Shown one piece after another: positions 8,269 through 16,115 of a stretch of 31,246 nt of DNA; position 1 is the first letter of the stretch, and each line of letters begins with the position of its first letter. The DNA lies in assembly GCA_042408965.1 (NCBI GenBank), contig JBHOQN010000153.1, forward strand, positions 1 to 31,246, given 5' to 3'. Both the position numbers and the translations under genes were made by a program. The stretch is from Thermogemmatispora sp042408965. Lineage in GTDB: Bacteria; Chloroflexota; Ktedonobacteria; Ktedonobacterales; Ktedonobacteraceae. The notes beneath the pieces were generated by a model. The model saw only the letters and a program-made list of their open reading frames with translations, ran no database searches and had not been told where the DNA came from.

Positions 8269-8300
8269 ACCCATGCGAGCTAAAGGAGGTGTGTGGTCGT

Positions 8301-8810
8301 ATGACGACGTTGTTGCCGGTTGATCCGTTCCGTGAGGCGTTGAGTCTGCGCAAAGCCATTGATCAGCTCTTTGAGCAGAGCTTTGTACGGCCTGGCTGGA
8401 CGGTGGCCAGCCGTCAGACGGTTGCGCCGGCGCTGCTGGACGCCTACGAGACCGCGCAGGGCTACCGTGTGCGCTTTCTGCTGCCAGGTGTCCGGCCGGA
8501 GGACATCGATCTGACCATTCAGGAGAACACGCTGGTCCTCAAAGGACAGGTGCCGGCCTTTGTCGGTTCTGATGAGCAGGTTCGCTGGCTGGTGCAGGAG
8601 ATCACCCCTGGCCGCTTCGAGCGCAGCATGACCTTTCCCAGGCCCATCGATGCCGATCACGTTGAGTGCACCTACGAGCATGGCATGCTGACGCTCTGGC
8701 TGCCGATCGTCGAGGCCAGCCGGCCGAAGCGCATCAGCGTGGCCGGGGCTGATGCACAGCCGCAGTCCCAGCAGGCCGCGGCGACTGTGGAGGCCGGCGC
8801 GGCCCGCTGA
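8301..8810 (+). CDS. Hsp20 / alpha-crystallin family small heat shock protein
   Basis: 169 residues from the ATG at 8301, preceded ten bases away by a very strong ribosome binding site, AAAGGAGGT (8282-8290). Small heat shock proteins are ATP-independent holdases in the cytoplasm that form large oligomers. The N-terminal arm (MTTLLPVDPFREALSLRKAIDQLFEQSF) is typical of the class A Hsp20 of many bacteria. The alpha-crystallin domain spans about residues 42-142 with AYETAQGYRVRFLLPGVRPEDIDL, ENTLVLKG, ERSMTFPRPIDAD and the end motif EHGMLTLWLP. The C-terminal I-x-V anchor appears as ISV, in KRISVAG. The tail is Ala/Gln-rich (QPQSQQAAATVEAGAAR). It is monocistronic or leads into the DoxX gene 193 bases on. 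Confidence 0.94.
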   Translation: MTTLLPVDPFREALSLRKAIDQLFEQSFVRPGWTVASRQTVAPALLDAYETAQGYRVRFLLPGVRPEDIDLTIQENTLVLKGQVPAFVGSDEQVRWLVQEITPGRFERSMTFPRPIDADHVECTYEHGMLTLWLPIVEASRPKRISVAGADAQPQSQQAAATVEAGAAR

Positions 8811-8935
8811 GAGGCGGTGCGTTGGCGCGGTGATGTGCGAGAGGGTGGGCAGGTCGCTGATTCTGTCGCACGTCACCGCCGCTCCAGTTATCCTCTGGCT
8901 ATCTATCACCAGTGCTCTGCCAGCTATGGCTCAGC

Positions 8936-8965
8936 TTGACCTGCGGTCGGCTGAAGCTGTAGAGT
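8936..8965 (+). promoter_or_regulatory. possible promoter of the DoxX-family gene
   Basis: TTGACC (8936-8941), 18-bp spacer, TAGAGT (8960-8965), 38 bases before the DoxX start codon. The -10 match is only moderate. Confidence 0.35.
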
Positions 8966-9003
8966 GAGAGAGAAGTCTATCGCAGGAAAGGAGGAGAGAG
9001 CAG

Positions 9004-9543
9004 ATGAACGCACTGATCGCAACTGGTCTCTTGCTCTTGCGTCTGACGCTCGGTCTCATCTTCATGGCTCACGGTTCTCAGAAGCTGTTTGGCCTCTTTG
9101 GCGGACGTGGACTGCAGGGCACACAGGAGATGCTGAACAGGCTCGGGTTGCAGCCAGCCCCCTTCTGGGCGCTGGCCGTGGCGCTGGGTGAGTTCGGAGG
9201 TGGCCTGCTGGTGGCCCTGGGCCTACTGACTCCGCTGGCGGTTCTGCTGCCGATCGGGGCGATGTTGATGGCCATTGCCCGCGTTCACTGGAGCAAAGGT
9301 TTCTGGAACGGGCAGGGTGGTTTTGAGTTCAATCTGACGCTGCTGATGATCGCAGCGGCGCTGGGCCTGATGGGGGCTGGCCCGTTCTCGCTCGACGCGC
9401 TGCTGAACTTCACTCCTCCACAGCCGCTGACCTTCCTGGTCGGCCTGGTTGTGCTGGTTGTCCTGCTGCTGGTGCTGGTTCCGCTGGGTTCCTTGCTGGA
9501 GCGGCGCTTCCACGAGCCGACCCAGGAGGCAGCACAGTCCTGA
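9004..9543 (+). CDS. DoxX family integral membrane protein
   Basis: 179 residues with an AAAGGAGGAG ribosome binding site just upstream. It has four main hydrophobic helices, about residues 5-25, 53-73, 78-98 and 112-130, plus a fifth near the C-terminus (TFLVGLVVLVVLLLVLVPLGSLL). The DoxX hallmarks are visible: LLLLRLTLGLIFMAHGSQKLFG at the N-terminus, ALGEFGGGLLVALGLLTPLA in the second helix and ARVHWSKGFWNGQGGFEFNLTLL before the last helices. Members of the family are often linked to thiol/redox or sulfur metabolism, but the substrate here is unknown. It is followed by a long stem-loop and then the convergent acyl-CoA dehydrogenase. Confidence 0.9.
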   Translation: MNALIATGLLLLRLTLGLIFMAHGSQKLFGLFGGRGLQGTQEMLNRLGLQPAPFWALAVALGEFGGGLLVALGLLTPLAVLLPIGAMLMAIARVHWSKGFWNGQGGFEFNLTLLMIAAALGLMGAGPFSLDALLNFTPPQPLTFLVGLVVLVVLLLVLVPLGSLLERRFHEPTQEAAQS

Positions 9544-9566
9544 GGTGGCGACGTGGGACTGGAGGC

Positions 9567-9600
9567 AGAGGGGCGACGGCCTGCTGCTCGTCGCCCCTCT
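9567..9600. terminator. strong stem-loop between convergent doxX-type and acyl-CoA dehydrogenase genes
   Basis: Perfect 12-bp stem AGAGGGGCGACG / CGTCGCCCCTCT with a ten-base loop, between the stops of two converging genes. It has no T-run on either strand, so it may act with a protein factor or as a two-way barrier rather than as a classical intrinsic terminator. Confidence 0.6.
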
Positions 9601-9659
9601 CTGGTACTCTCGCCGCGAGGCAGACGCCAGGTCCTCCTCACGCCTCTCGCTCTCCACGC

Positions 9660-10817
9660 CTACGCTGACGAGGCGCGGGCCAGCAACTCGCGAGCGATCA
9701 CCAGGCGCTGAATCTGATTTGTCCCCTCGTAGATCTGCGTGATCTTGGCATCGCGCATCATGCGCTCCGCCGGGTACTCCTTCATGTACCCGTAGCCCCC
9801 CAGAATCTGGATGGTATCGCTGGTAACCTCCATGGCGATATCCGAAGCGAACATCTTCGCCATCGATGAGTACATACTGAAGCGCTCCTCACCCCGGTCG
9901 ATCATCTCCGCCACGTTGTAGACCAGCAGGCGCGCTGCCTCCACCTTTGTCGCCATGTCTGCAAGCATGAACTGAATGCCCTGGTTCTCAGCGATGGGGC
10001 GTCCAAACTGCACCCGTTGCTTTGCATAGGAGACCGCCAGATCGAGGGCTCCTTGAGCAATGCCCAGAGCCTGAGCACCAATGCCGGGGCGCGTGCGATC
10101 GAGCGTCATCATGGCGATCTTGAAGCCATCGCCCTCGCGGCCCAGGAGATTCTCCGCTGGTACTTCACAATCTGTGAAGATCAGCTCCGCCGTCTGGGAG
10201 CCTTTGATGCCCATCTTATCCTCAATGCGCCCCACCGCAAAGCCCGGAACATCGCGCTCGACGATAAAGGCGCTGATGCCACGAACGCCGGCCTGCGGAT
10301 CGGTGAGCGCAAAGACCGTGTTGACCTGGGCCAGGCCGCCATTCGTGATGAAGCGCTTGGAACCATTGAGGATATAGCGATCGCCCCGGCGGACAGCCAC
10401 AGTGCGCATGGCCGCGGCATCCGAGCCGGAGCCAGCCTCCGTGAGACCAAAGGCCGCCAGCCATTCGCCGCTCGCCAGAGGCGGGAAATACTTGCGCTTC
10501 TGCTCATCGCTGCCCGCCAGCAGGATCGGCATCGCCCCAAGCTGCTGTACCGCCAGCAGCAGACCCGTCGTCGCACAGCAGCGCGACAGCTCCTCAATGG
10601 CCCTCACAACCGCCAGTTTGGTTGAGCCGAGACCACCGTACTCCACAGGGAAGGGCATGGCATAGATATCGTGCTGCGCCAGCAACTCCTTCATGTCCCA
10701 GGGGAACGCGCCACTGTGATCTATCTCCGCCGCGCGCGGGGCTACGCGCTCGACTGCGATTTCGCGAATAGCCGCAATCAACTCCTCTTCTTCGGGAGAG
10801 AGATGAGAAACTGCCAT
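9660..10817 (-). CDS. acyl-CoA dehydrogenase
   Basis: 385 residues from the ATG at 10817 (AAGGAG eight bases upstream; a GTG at 10826 is the alternative). It is an FAD enzyme that introduces the alpha,beta double bond into acyl-CoA and hands electrons to ETF. Signature regions: AFGLTEAGSGSD in the first family signature; SKRFITNGG and KMGIKGSQTAELIFTDCEVP in the beta domain; the C-terminal flavin/tetramer helices QFGRPIAENQGIQFMLADM; and QILGGYGYMKEYPAERMMRDAKITQIYEGTNQIQR. The catalytic base is the Glu of YEGT (residue 364), the position used in short-chain and butyryl-CoA type enzymes. The exact acyl chain cannot be read from sequence. The redox partners are probably the etfBA-EMO products 2-6 kb away. 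Confidence 0.95.
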   Translation of the reverse strand: MAVSHLSPEEEELIAAIREIAVERVAPRAAEIDHSGAFPWDMKELLAQHDIYAMPFPVEYGGLGSTKLAVVRAIEELSRCCATTGLLLAVQQLGAMPILLAGSDEQKRKYFPPLASGEWLAAFGLTEAGSGSDAAAMRTVAVRRGDRYILNGSKRFITNGGLAQVNTVFALTDPQAGVRGISAFIVERDVPGFAVGRIEDKMGIKGSQTAELIFTDCEVPAENLLGREGDGFKIAMMTLDRTRPGIGAQALGIAQGALDLAVSYAKQRVQFGRPIAENQGIQFMLADMATKVEAARLLVYNVAEMIDRGEERFSMYSSMAKMFASDIAMEVTSDTIQILGGYGYMKEYPAERMMRDAKITQIYEGTNQIQRLVIARELLARASSA

Positions 10818-10994
10818 AGATGACACTCCTTCGCAGGATATCCATCAGCACAACGCTCGCCGGACAGACATTGTGCTCCCCACTATACCATACCACAGAG
10901 GGACCGCCCCGCTGCCAGGGTTCGCCGCACCGCGAGGCAAGGGCCTGAGACGTTGCGCTCCTTCGCAGCCGGCCAGAGGCGCAGCGCCGCGCAC

Positions 10995-13790
10995 TCAGCT
11001 CTCGCGTCGCGCGCGCTGCTGCAGCTCGTAGAGCTTGCTGATGGCCTCGATGGGCGTGAGACTCTCGATATCCAGGGCCTTTAACTCCTCCAGCAACGGA
11101 TGTGTCTCGCCAGCGAAGAGCGTCATCTGCCAGCCGAGCGGCATCGTCATATCCTTCATCGCCTTACGCCGGGCCTGGGCCTCGCCCTTGCGCTCCAGCT
11201 CGGCCAGAATCTCCTGTGCGCGATGGATGACCGGGCGCGGGATGCCAGCCAGTTGGGCCACGTGGACCCCATAGCTGCGGTCAGCGCCGCCAGGCACGAT
11301 CTTGCGTAGAAAGACGATCTCTCCCTCCTCCTCACTGACCGCTACATTGAAGCAGCGAATGCGCGGCAGCACCCGCGCCACCTCGACCAGCTCGTGATAA
11401 TGCGTCGCGAAGAGCGTGCGCGCCCCACAGCGTTTATTGTTGTGCAGATACTCGACGATGGCCCGGGCAATCGCCAGCCCATCGTAGGTGCTGGTGCCGC
11501 GACCGATCTCGTCGAGGATCACCAGGCTCCGCGGCGTCGCGTGGTGCAGAATATTGGCGGTCTCCACCATCTCCACCATAAAAGTGCTCTGGCCGGTTGC
11601 CAGATCATCCTGGGCTCCGATGCGCGTGAAGATGCGATCGACGATGCCGATCGAGGCCGCCTCGGCCGGAACATAGCTGCCGATCTGGGCCATCAAGGTA
11701 ATCAGGGCCACCTGGCGCAGGTAGGTCGACTTGCCCGCCATGTTGGGACCCGTGATGATGAGGATCTGAGCATCCTCACGAGAGAGCTGGACATCGTTAG
11801 GCACAAAGGGCACGTCGGGCTGCGCCTGCTCGACGACGGGATGACGGCCCGCCACGATATGAATACGCTCGCTCGTGTTGAGGTCGGGACGGCAGTAGTT
11901 ATTGCGCGCTGCAACTTCGGCCAGGCTCAGATAGACGTCCAGCTCGGCCAGCGCATGGGCCGTGCTCAGGATGCGCTCCGCGGCCTGTACGGCAATATCG
12001 GCGCGGATCTGGGCGAACAGCTCGCTCTCCAGCTTGTTGATTCGCTCGCGTGCATTGAGAATCATGGCCTCATACTCCTTGAGGTCCGGGGTCACAAAAC
12101 GCTCGCTGTTGGTGAGGGTCTGGCGACGCATGTAATCAGCGGGCACGCGATGCCTGTGGGTGTTGGAGACCTCAATGAAATAGCCCGTATTCTTGTTGTA
12201 GCCAACCTTGAGCGAGCTGATACCGGTGCGAGCGCGCTCCCGCTGCTCCAGGCGCTCCATCCAGCGCTGGCCATCCTGTGAGGCGGTGCGCAGCTGGTCC
12301 AGCTCCTCATGAAAGCCCTCACGAATGACCCCACCTTCGGCGGCCGTGGCCGGAGGCTCTGGCACAATCGCCCGCTCAATAAGGGCAATGATGTCCGCAT
12401 TATCGGCGAGACGGTCGAGCAAGGCCAGCAGAGCGGGCAGACGATCGAGCGCGAGCGACTCCCCAGACTCACCGAGCCTGGCGCGGATCTCTCCGGCAGC
12501 GCGCAGGCTGCTCGCGAGCGCCACGAGATCGCGCGGCAGAGCGATGCGCTGGCGCACGCGGTTGATGAGGCGCTCGACATCGCCGATCTTCTTCAACTGC
12601 TCACTGAGGCGAGCGCGTACCAGAGGATCAGCGAGCAGCTCGGCAATGACCTCCTGACGCTGACGCAGGGCGGTGATATCGAGCAGGGGCTGACTGAGCC
12701 AGCGCCGCAAGAGCCGTCCGCCCATGGGGGTGCGCGTGCGGTCGAGCACCCAGAGCAGGGAGCCTTTGACGGAGCCAGCGCGTCCGCTCTCAAAGAGCTC
12801 GAGGTTGCGCCGTGTGTGTGGATCGAGGACCATGAATCCGGCGGTGGAGTAGGTCTCGAGTGCCGTTAATTGCTGCGCCACACCCTGCTGCGTCTCCTGG
12901 AGATAGGCCAGGACAGCTCCGGCGGCGCGGACGGCCTGGGGCAGCTTCTCGCAGCCAAAGCCCTCAAGCGAGGCGACGCCGAAGTGCGTGAGCAGGCGAT
13001 GGCGGGCGTCCTCCTCGGCGAAATAGCGCGCATCGTAGGGCGTGACATGGCCGGCCAGGCCCTTGAACAGCCTGGCGGTGGGAGCAACATCGTCTTCGTC
13101 ATCCTGTTCGTCCAGAGGGGGAACCTCGGCGTTGGGGTCGCCGTTGCTCCCCAGGCGCGGCACAGGCTTCTCGTTGAGGACCGCGGCAAGCCAGCGGCGC
13201 TTGCGGCTACCCTGATGACCATAGTGGGCCTCCACCAGGACCTCTGCAGGGCCAACCCGGGCGATCTCCTGCTGCAGGGTCAGCTCCGGCTCCAGCGTGG
13301 CAATCTGCGTGGTGGCAAACTCACTGGTGGTGATGTCGACGTAGGCCACGCCGACTGCGTTCCGGCCCATGACAACGGCAGCGAGAAAGTTATTGCGCTT
13401 GGCGGCAAGCATGGCGGGGTCAATGACGGTTCCCGGTGTGACGATGCGTGTCACTTCGCGCTCAACCAGACCACGTGAGAGCGCGGGATCACTGACCTGT
13501 TCGCAGACAGCCACCCGATACCCTTTGCTGACCAGCCGAGCGATATAGCTCTCAGCGGCCTGGTGCGGCACACCGGCCATCGGCGCCTTTTCGCCTCGTC
13601 CGAAGTCGCGCCGTGTGAGGGCGATCTCTAGCTCACGTGCGACAATCTCGGCGTCTTCGTCAAACATTTCGTAGAAGTCGCCCATGCGGAAAAAGAGAAT
13701 CGTATCAGGATAGCGCTGCTTGATCTCTAGATATTGAGCGCGGATCGGACTGTGATTGGAACGAGCCTGCTCGTACTCACTGAATAACAC
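10995..13790 (-). CDS. mutS: DNA mismatch repair protein MutS
   Basis: 931 residues with a GTG start at 13790 (AGAGGT six bases upstream). It recognises mismatches and, with MutL, starts repair. The mismatch-reading FYE motif is at 39-41 (MGDFYEMF). The connector, lever and clamp domains follow. The ATPase domain has Walker A GPNMAGKS (681-688), STF (735-737), Walker B LVILDEIG (756-763) with GRGTSTYDG, and the ATHYHE switch (795-800). The C-terminal helices end in LTPIEAISKLYELQQRARRES. It is slightly longer than usual, partly because of an acidic low-complexity insert around residues 205-240 (DEQDDEDD) in the connector domain. This is MutS1, not MutS2. mutL is not in the window. Confidence 0.97.
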   Translation of the reverse strand: MLFSEYEQARSNHSPIRAQYLEIKQRYPDTILFFRMGDFYEMFDEDAEIVARELEIALTRRDFGRGEKAPMAGVPHQAAESYIARLVSKGYRVAVCEQVSDPALSRGLVEREVTRIVTPGTVIDPAMLAAKRNNFLAAVVMGRNAVGVAYVDITTSEFATTQIATLEPELTLQQEIARVGPAEVLVEAHYGHQGSRKRRWLAAVLNEKPVPRLGSNGDPNAEVPPLDEQDDEDDVAPTARLFKGLAGHVTPYDARYFAEEDARHRLLTHFGVASLEGFGCEKLPQAVRAAGAVLAYLQETQQGVAQQLTALETYSTAGFMVLDPHTRRNLELFESGRAGSVKGSLLWVLDRTRTPMGGRLLRRWLSQPLLDITALRQRQEVIAELLADPLVRARLSEQLKKIGDVERLINRVRQRIALPRDLVALASSLRAAGEIRARLGESGESLALDRLPALLALLDRLADNADIIALIERAIVPEPPATAAEGGVIREGFHEELDQLRTASQDGQRWMERLEQRERARTGISSLKVGYNKNTGYFIEVSNTHRHRVPADYMRRQTLTNSERFVTPDLKEYEAMILNARERINKLESELFAQIRADIAVQAAERILSTAHALAELDVYLSLAEVAARNNYCRPDLNTSERIHIVAGRHPVVEQAQPDVPFVPNDVQLSREDAQILIITGPNMAGKSTYLRQVALITLMAQIGSYVPAEAASIGIVDRIFTRIGAQDDLATGQSTFMVEMVETANILHHATPRSLVILDEIGRGTSTYDGLAIARAIVEYLHNNKRCGARTLFATHYHELVEVARVLPRIRCFNVAVSEEEGEIVFLRKIVPGGADRSYGVHVAQLAGIPRPVIHRAQEILAELERKGEAQARRKAMKDMTMPLGWQMTLFAGETHPLLEELKALDIESLTPIEAISKLYELQQRARRES

Positions 13791-13827
13791 AGGTACACCT
13801 CTGCCAGAGACTCTTCGCGTGAAGCTT

Positions 13828-13856
13828 AGTTTACTCCGAATCGGTGGATTTGTAAA
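13828..13856 (-). promoter_or_regulatory. promoter of mutS
   Basis: On the minus strand: -35 TTTACA (13851-13856), 17-bp spacer, -10 TAAACT (13828-13833), with a leader of about 30 bases before the GTG start. Confidence 0.6.
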
Positions 13857-13929
13857 AGCGTTCTAGCCAGGCTGTTTAGCGCCAGGACCAGGGCGCCCCT
13901 GCCCCTCCCTGGCCGTTAGTCCTACCTGG

Positions 13930-13959
13930 TTGCAAGTATGATCGTCTTTTGAATATACT
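13930..13959 (+). promoter_or_regulatory. promoter of the LapA-like gene
   Basis: -35 TTGCAA (13930-13935), 18-bp spacer, -10 TATACT (13954-13959), in the 315-base gap between mutS and the LapA-like gene. The leader of about 140 bases contains a GAGGAGGGAG stretch near 13979-13988 that is followed by no usable start codon. The rest of the gap holds nothing I recognise. Confidence 0.6.
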
Positions 13960-14105
13960 TTGAGCATCCCTACCTGAAGAGGAGGGAGAACGTTAGCGAA
14001 GGCCAGGCAGAATGTTCGCGGGTATTTCGAGCACAGGCCCCGCCAGGGTACCGGTGATCAAACAGGGCATGCGCTGAGTGACTTGCTGATGAACGGTGTA
14101 TTGTA

Positions 14106-14471
14106 ATGTGCATCTCTCTCTATCCTATAAGCGATGTCGAGCTAGCGCTCTTTTCCTGGCATCTTCAGATCCCTCTACCGCTAGGCGTGCTCTTGCTGCT
14201 CGCCTTCCTCCTGGGAGCGCTGGTGCTCTATCTGGTCTCACTGGTGGCTTCCGTGCATGATCGTCGGGAGCTGCAGCGGCTGCGTAAGCGGGTGGAGGAG
14301 CTGGAACGTGAAAAGGCGGCATTAAATGCAGCACGTATGCCTTCCGGTCCCCTGGCGAGCATGCCTCCGGTGGTGCCCATGCCTGGAATGCCTGGGATAC
14401 CGGGCTTGCCAGGTGCACCTGGCGCATCTGGCACATCTGGCATACGCCCACCAACCCCAGGCGGCTTCTAG
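14106..14471 (+). CDS. LapA-like membrane protein with collagen-like Gly-X-Y tail
   Basis: 121 residues. Residues 10-75 resemble the LapA/DUF1049 domain: a short beta-like stretch (VELALFSWHLQIPLP), one membrane helix (about 26-48, with LLLLAFLLGALVLYLVSL) and a cytoplasmic coiled coil (HDRRELQRLRKRVEELEREKAALN). The usual first helix of LapA seems to be missing. An in-frame stop 27 bases upstream rules out much extension. The tail is unusual: seven consecutive Gly-X-Y triplets at residues 94-114 (GMP GIP GLP GAP GAS GTS GIR), then PPTPGGF. The start at 14106 has no clear ribosome binding site. In proteobacteria LapA proteins work in envelope assembly; the role here is not known. Confidence 0.68.
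   Translation: MCISLYPISDVELALFSWHLQIPLPLGVLLLLAFLLGALVLYLVSLVASVHDRRELQRLRKRVEELEREKAALNAARMPSGPLASMPPVVPMPGMPGIPGLPGAPGASGTSGIRPPTPGGF
14385..14447 (+). repeat. seven tandem Gly-X-Y codon triplets (collagen-like)
   Basis: Nine-base periodicity encoding Gly-X-Y seven times, with Pro in the Y position for the first four. It lies in the C-terminal tail of the LapA-like protein. Confidence 0.75.
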
Positions 14472-14528
14472 AAGAGCAGCGTGAGAGCAACCAGGCAGAC
14501 GCCGCAGCAGGAATGCCCGGAGCGGACC

Positions 14529-16115
14529 TCAGGAGCGCCGGCCAAACAAGCGCCGCCAGAAGCGCGGTTCCGGTGCACCAGGCCCCTGGGTCGGCTTCTG
14601 ATCGGCATCGTCAGAAGGAGCGGTCTCCACTTCCGATCGCTGGAGTTCCTGTCTGCCTTCCGGCGGACTCCCCTCCCCGCCTGTCTCGGTGTCGGAGGCC
14701 AGCGCCGGGATGGCGCTCTCCCGCGATAGGGTTTCTTCCTCTGACTGTTGAGTGGCGTGCCCGGCCTCAAGCGTAGCGTGCGTCATACCCTCATCCTCAC
14801 GCTCACTGGAAGCAGATGGCAGCGCGCACTCATGCCGGTCAGCATCCTGCTTCGGCGAAGCGACTGGTGATAACGCAGTCATCGCCGACAGACCCAGCGC
14901 GCGCTCCTCGTCCTCGACCGCTCTCCCTGGAGTGGAGGTCGTCTCCCCATCTGGCGGCAGGGAGACGCTCCCCTCAGTTGAGCAGGCCTGTGCCACATCG
15001 GGACTAAGCACAACACTCGCCTCCCGCAGGGGAGTCTCCTCTCGTGCCAGCGGAGGGGAAGACACCACCTCCTCAGGATCAGAAGGCTCGGCAAGAGCGA
15101 TCCTGGCTTCGCTGAGCAGCGTGGCCTCCTCTGGGAGCAACACCTGCTCCTCGCTGCCCTTCACCTCAGCGACACTCCCCGTCGGATCAGCGAACTCGTA
15201 GAGCACCATCCCCTCACCAGCCTGTGTGAGCTGATCGTTGGGAAGATCGGCTACGAGAGGAGCTACAAGCACCTCGGACGGCGCTTCCTGGGAGAGAGGC
15301 CCAGAAAGCCGGACCCGCTCATCGGAGGCCGGGTAGAGCACCAGAGCATCCCCCTCTGCCCCCGGCGCCCAGCCCACAGAACCAGGGTCAGCCTTCTCGC
15401 TCTGGCCATACTCGTACAACTCCAGACCGGCGGGCGCCGACGCTGTCCCGACACCATCCTCAGGCATTTCACTGACCAGAGGGACCACTTCCGAGGGAGG
15501 ACAGACAGCAACATCCGGCTCCTGAGACTCAGGCACGTTGGCGGCCGCGATCCTTACGGCCGCCAGCTGGGCCTGCGTATCTCCCTCCTCACGCACCAGC
15601 CGGCGCAGGAACTCCTCCTCGGTTAACTGCGGCTCCGCAGTGCTCTCCTCGCCAGGCAGTGAGGCAGCTGATGCATCCTCTTCAGGAGCCAGACCCTCCT
15701 GGATGGAGTCAATCCAGTCATAGGCGCCTTCGAGGGCGTTCTCACACCAGCGAGTGCAATCGCCATCGAAGAGACCCACACGTCGACAGTAGTCGAGGTG
15801 GCGCAGCGTGGCCAGAAGCCAGTCCACACCGCGATCGAGGAGGCGATCCAGCAGGGCCAGATCGCTGACACCGTATTCCCGGAGGGCAGTCAGGGCCTGC
15901 AACGCCTCTGGCGCAGGCTGCACCTGCCGCATCCGCTCGGCATTATCAGCAATCTGCCGCTGCAGTCCCTCAATCTGAGCCTGCAGAATAGCCATGCGCT
16001 GCCTCGCCTGCCAGAGCTGATAGCCAGCAAAAAACTCCTCGACCTCCTGGCGATTCAGCCTGGCATAGAGGTGCTGCAGTTCTTCGGGAAAGTCGCGCGT
16101 GGCTGGTTCACTCAT
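14529..16115 (-). CDS. unknown helical/disordered protein with a duplicated acidic module
   Basis: 528 residues from ATG 16115, chosen because GGAGG lies nine bases upstream and the ATG overlaps the previous stop (ATGAGTGA). I recognise no family. Residues 1-145 are helical: a coiled coil (GYQLWQARQRMAILQAQIEGL, running on to RQIADNAERM), then a compact helical part with three cysteines in HLDYCRRVGLFDGDCTRWC and ENALEGAYDWIDSIQ. Residues 150-505 are acidic and probably disordered. Two copies of a module share PLV-[SA]-x-[ML]-P-x-D...LYE-[YF]...ADP-x-GSV, at about 212-247 and 286-314; a related LVLYPASDE lies between. The protein ends in a basic aromatic tail, EPRFWRRLFGRRS, that could bind membrane or nucleic acid. 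It forms an operon with the next gene upstream. Confidence 0.72.
   Translation of the reverse strand: MSEPATRDFPEELQHLYARLNRQEVEEFFAGYQLWQARQRMAILQAQIEGLQRQIADNAERMRQVQPAPEALQALTALREYGVSDLALLDRLLDRGVDWLLATLRHLDYCRRVGLFDGDCTRWCENALEGAYDWIDSIQEGLAPEEDASAASLPGEESTAEPQLTEEEFLRRLVREEGDTQAQLAAVRIAAANVPESQEPDVAVCPPSEVVPLVSEMPEDGVGTASAPAGLELYEYGQSEKADPGSVGWAPGAEGDALVLYPASDERVRLSGPLSQEAPSEVLVAPLVADLPNDQLTQAGEGMVLYEFADPTGSVAEVKGSEEQVLLPEEATLLSEARIALAEPSDPEEVVSSPPLAREETPLREASVVLSPDVAQACSTEGSVSLPPDGETTSTPGRAVEDEERALGLSAMTALSPVASPKQDADRHECALPSASSEREDEGMTHATLEAGHATQQSEEETLSRESAIPALASDTETGGEGSPPEGRQELQRSEVETAPSDDADQKPTQGPGAPEPRFWRRLFGRRS
15174..15260 (-). repeat. copy 2 of the PLV...LYE[YF]...ADPxGSV module
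   Basis: Encodes PLVADLPNDQLTQAGEG followed by MVLYEFADPTGSV. It aligns with the copy at 15375-15482, with short gaps in this copy before LYE and before ADP. Confidence 0.55.
15375..15482 (-). repeat. copy 1 of the PLV...LYE[YF]...ADPxGSV module
   Basis: Encodes PLVSEMPEDGVGTASAPAG followed by LELYEYGQSEKADPGSV. The shared order of PLV, P-x-D, LYE and ADP-GSV suggests an internal duplication within the disordered region. Confidence 0.55.

Noticed and set aside
8004..8300. CIRCE (HrcA) element before hsp20
   Set aside because: No TTAGCACTC-N9-GAGTGCTAA or near match is present.
8833..8967. 44-residue open frame with a signal-peptide-like sequence (hydrophobic core then ALPAMA)
   Set aside because: The shape is suggestive, but there is no clear ribosome binding site, only about 11 residues would remain after cleavage, and it overlaps the likely promoter of the DoxX gene. 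Conservation would be needed to accept it.
11394..12281. 295-residue plus-strand frame opposite mutS
   Set aside because: Antisense to the MutS ATPase and clamp regions; no start signal or recognisable domain.
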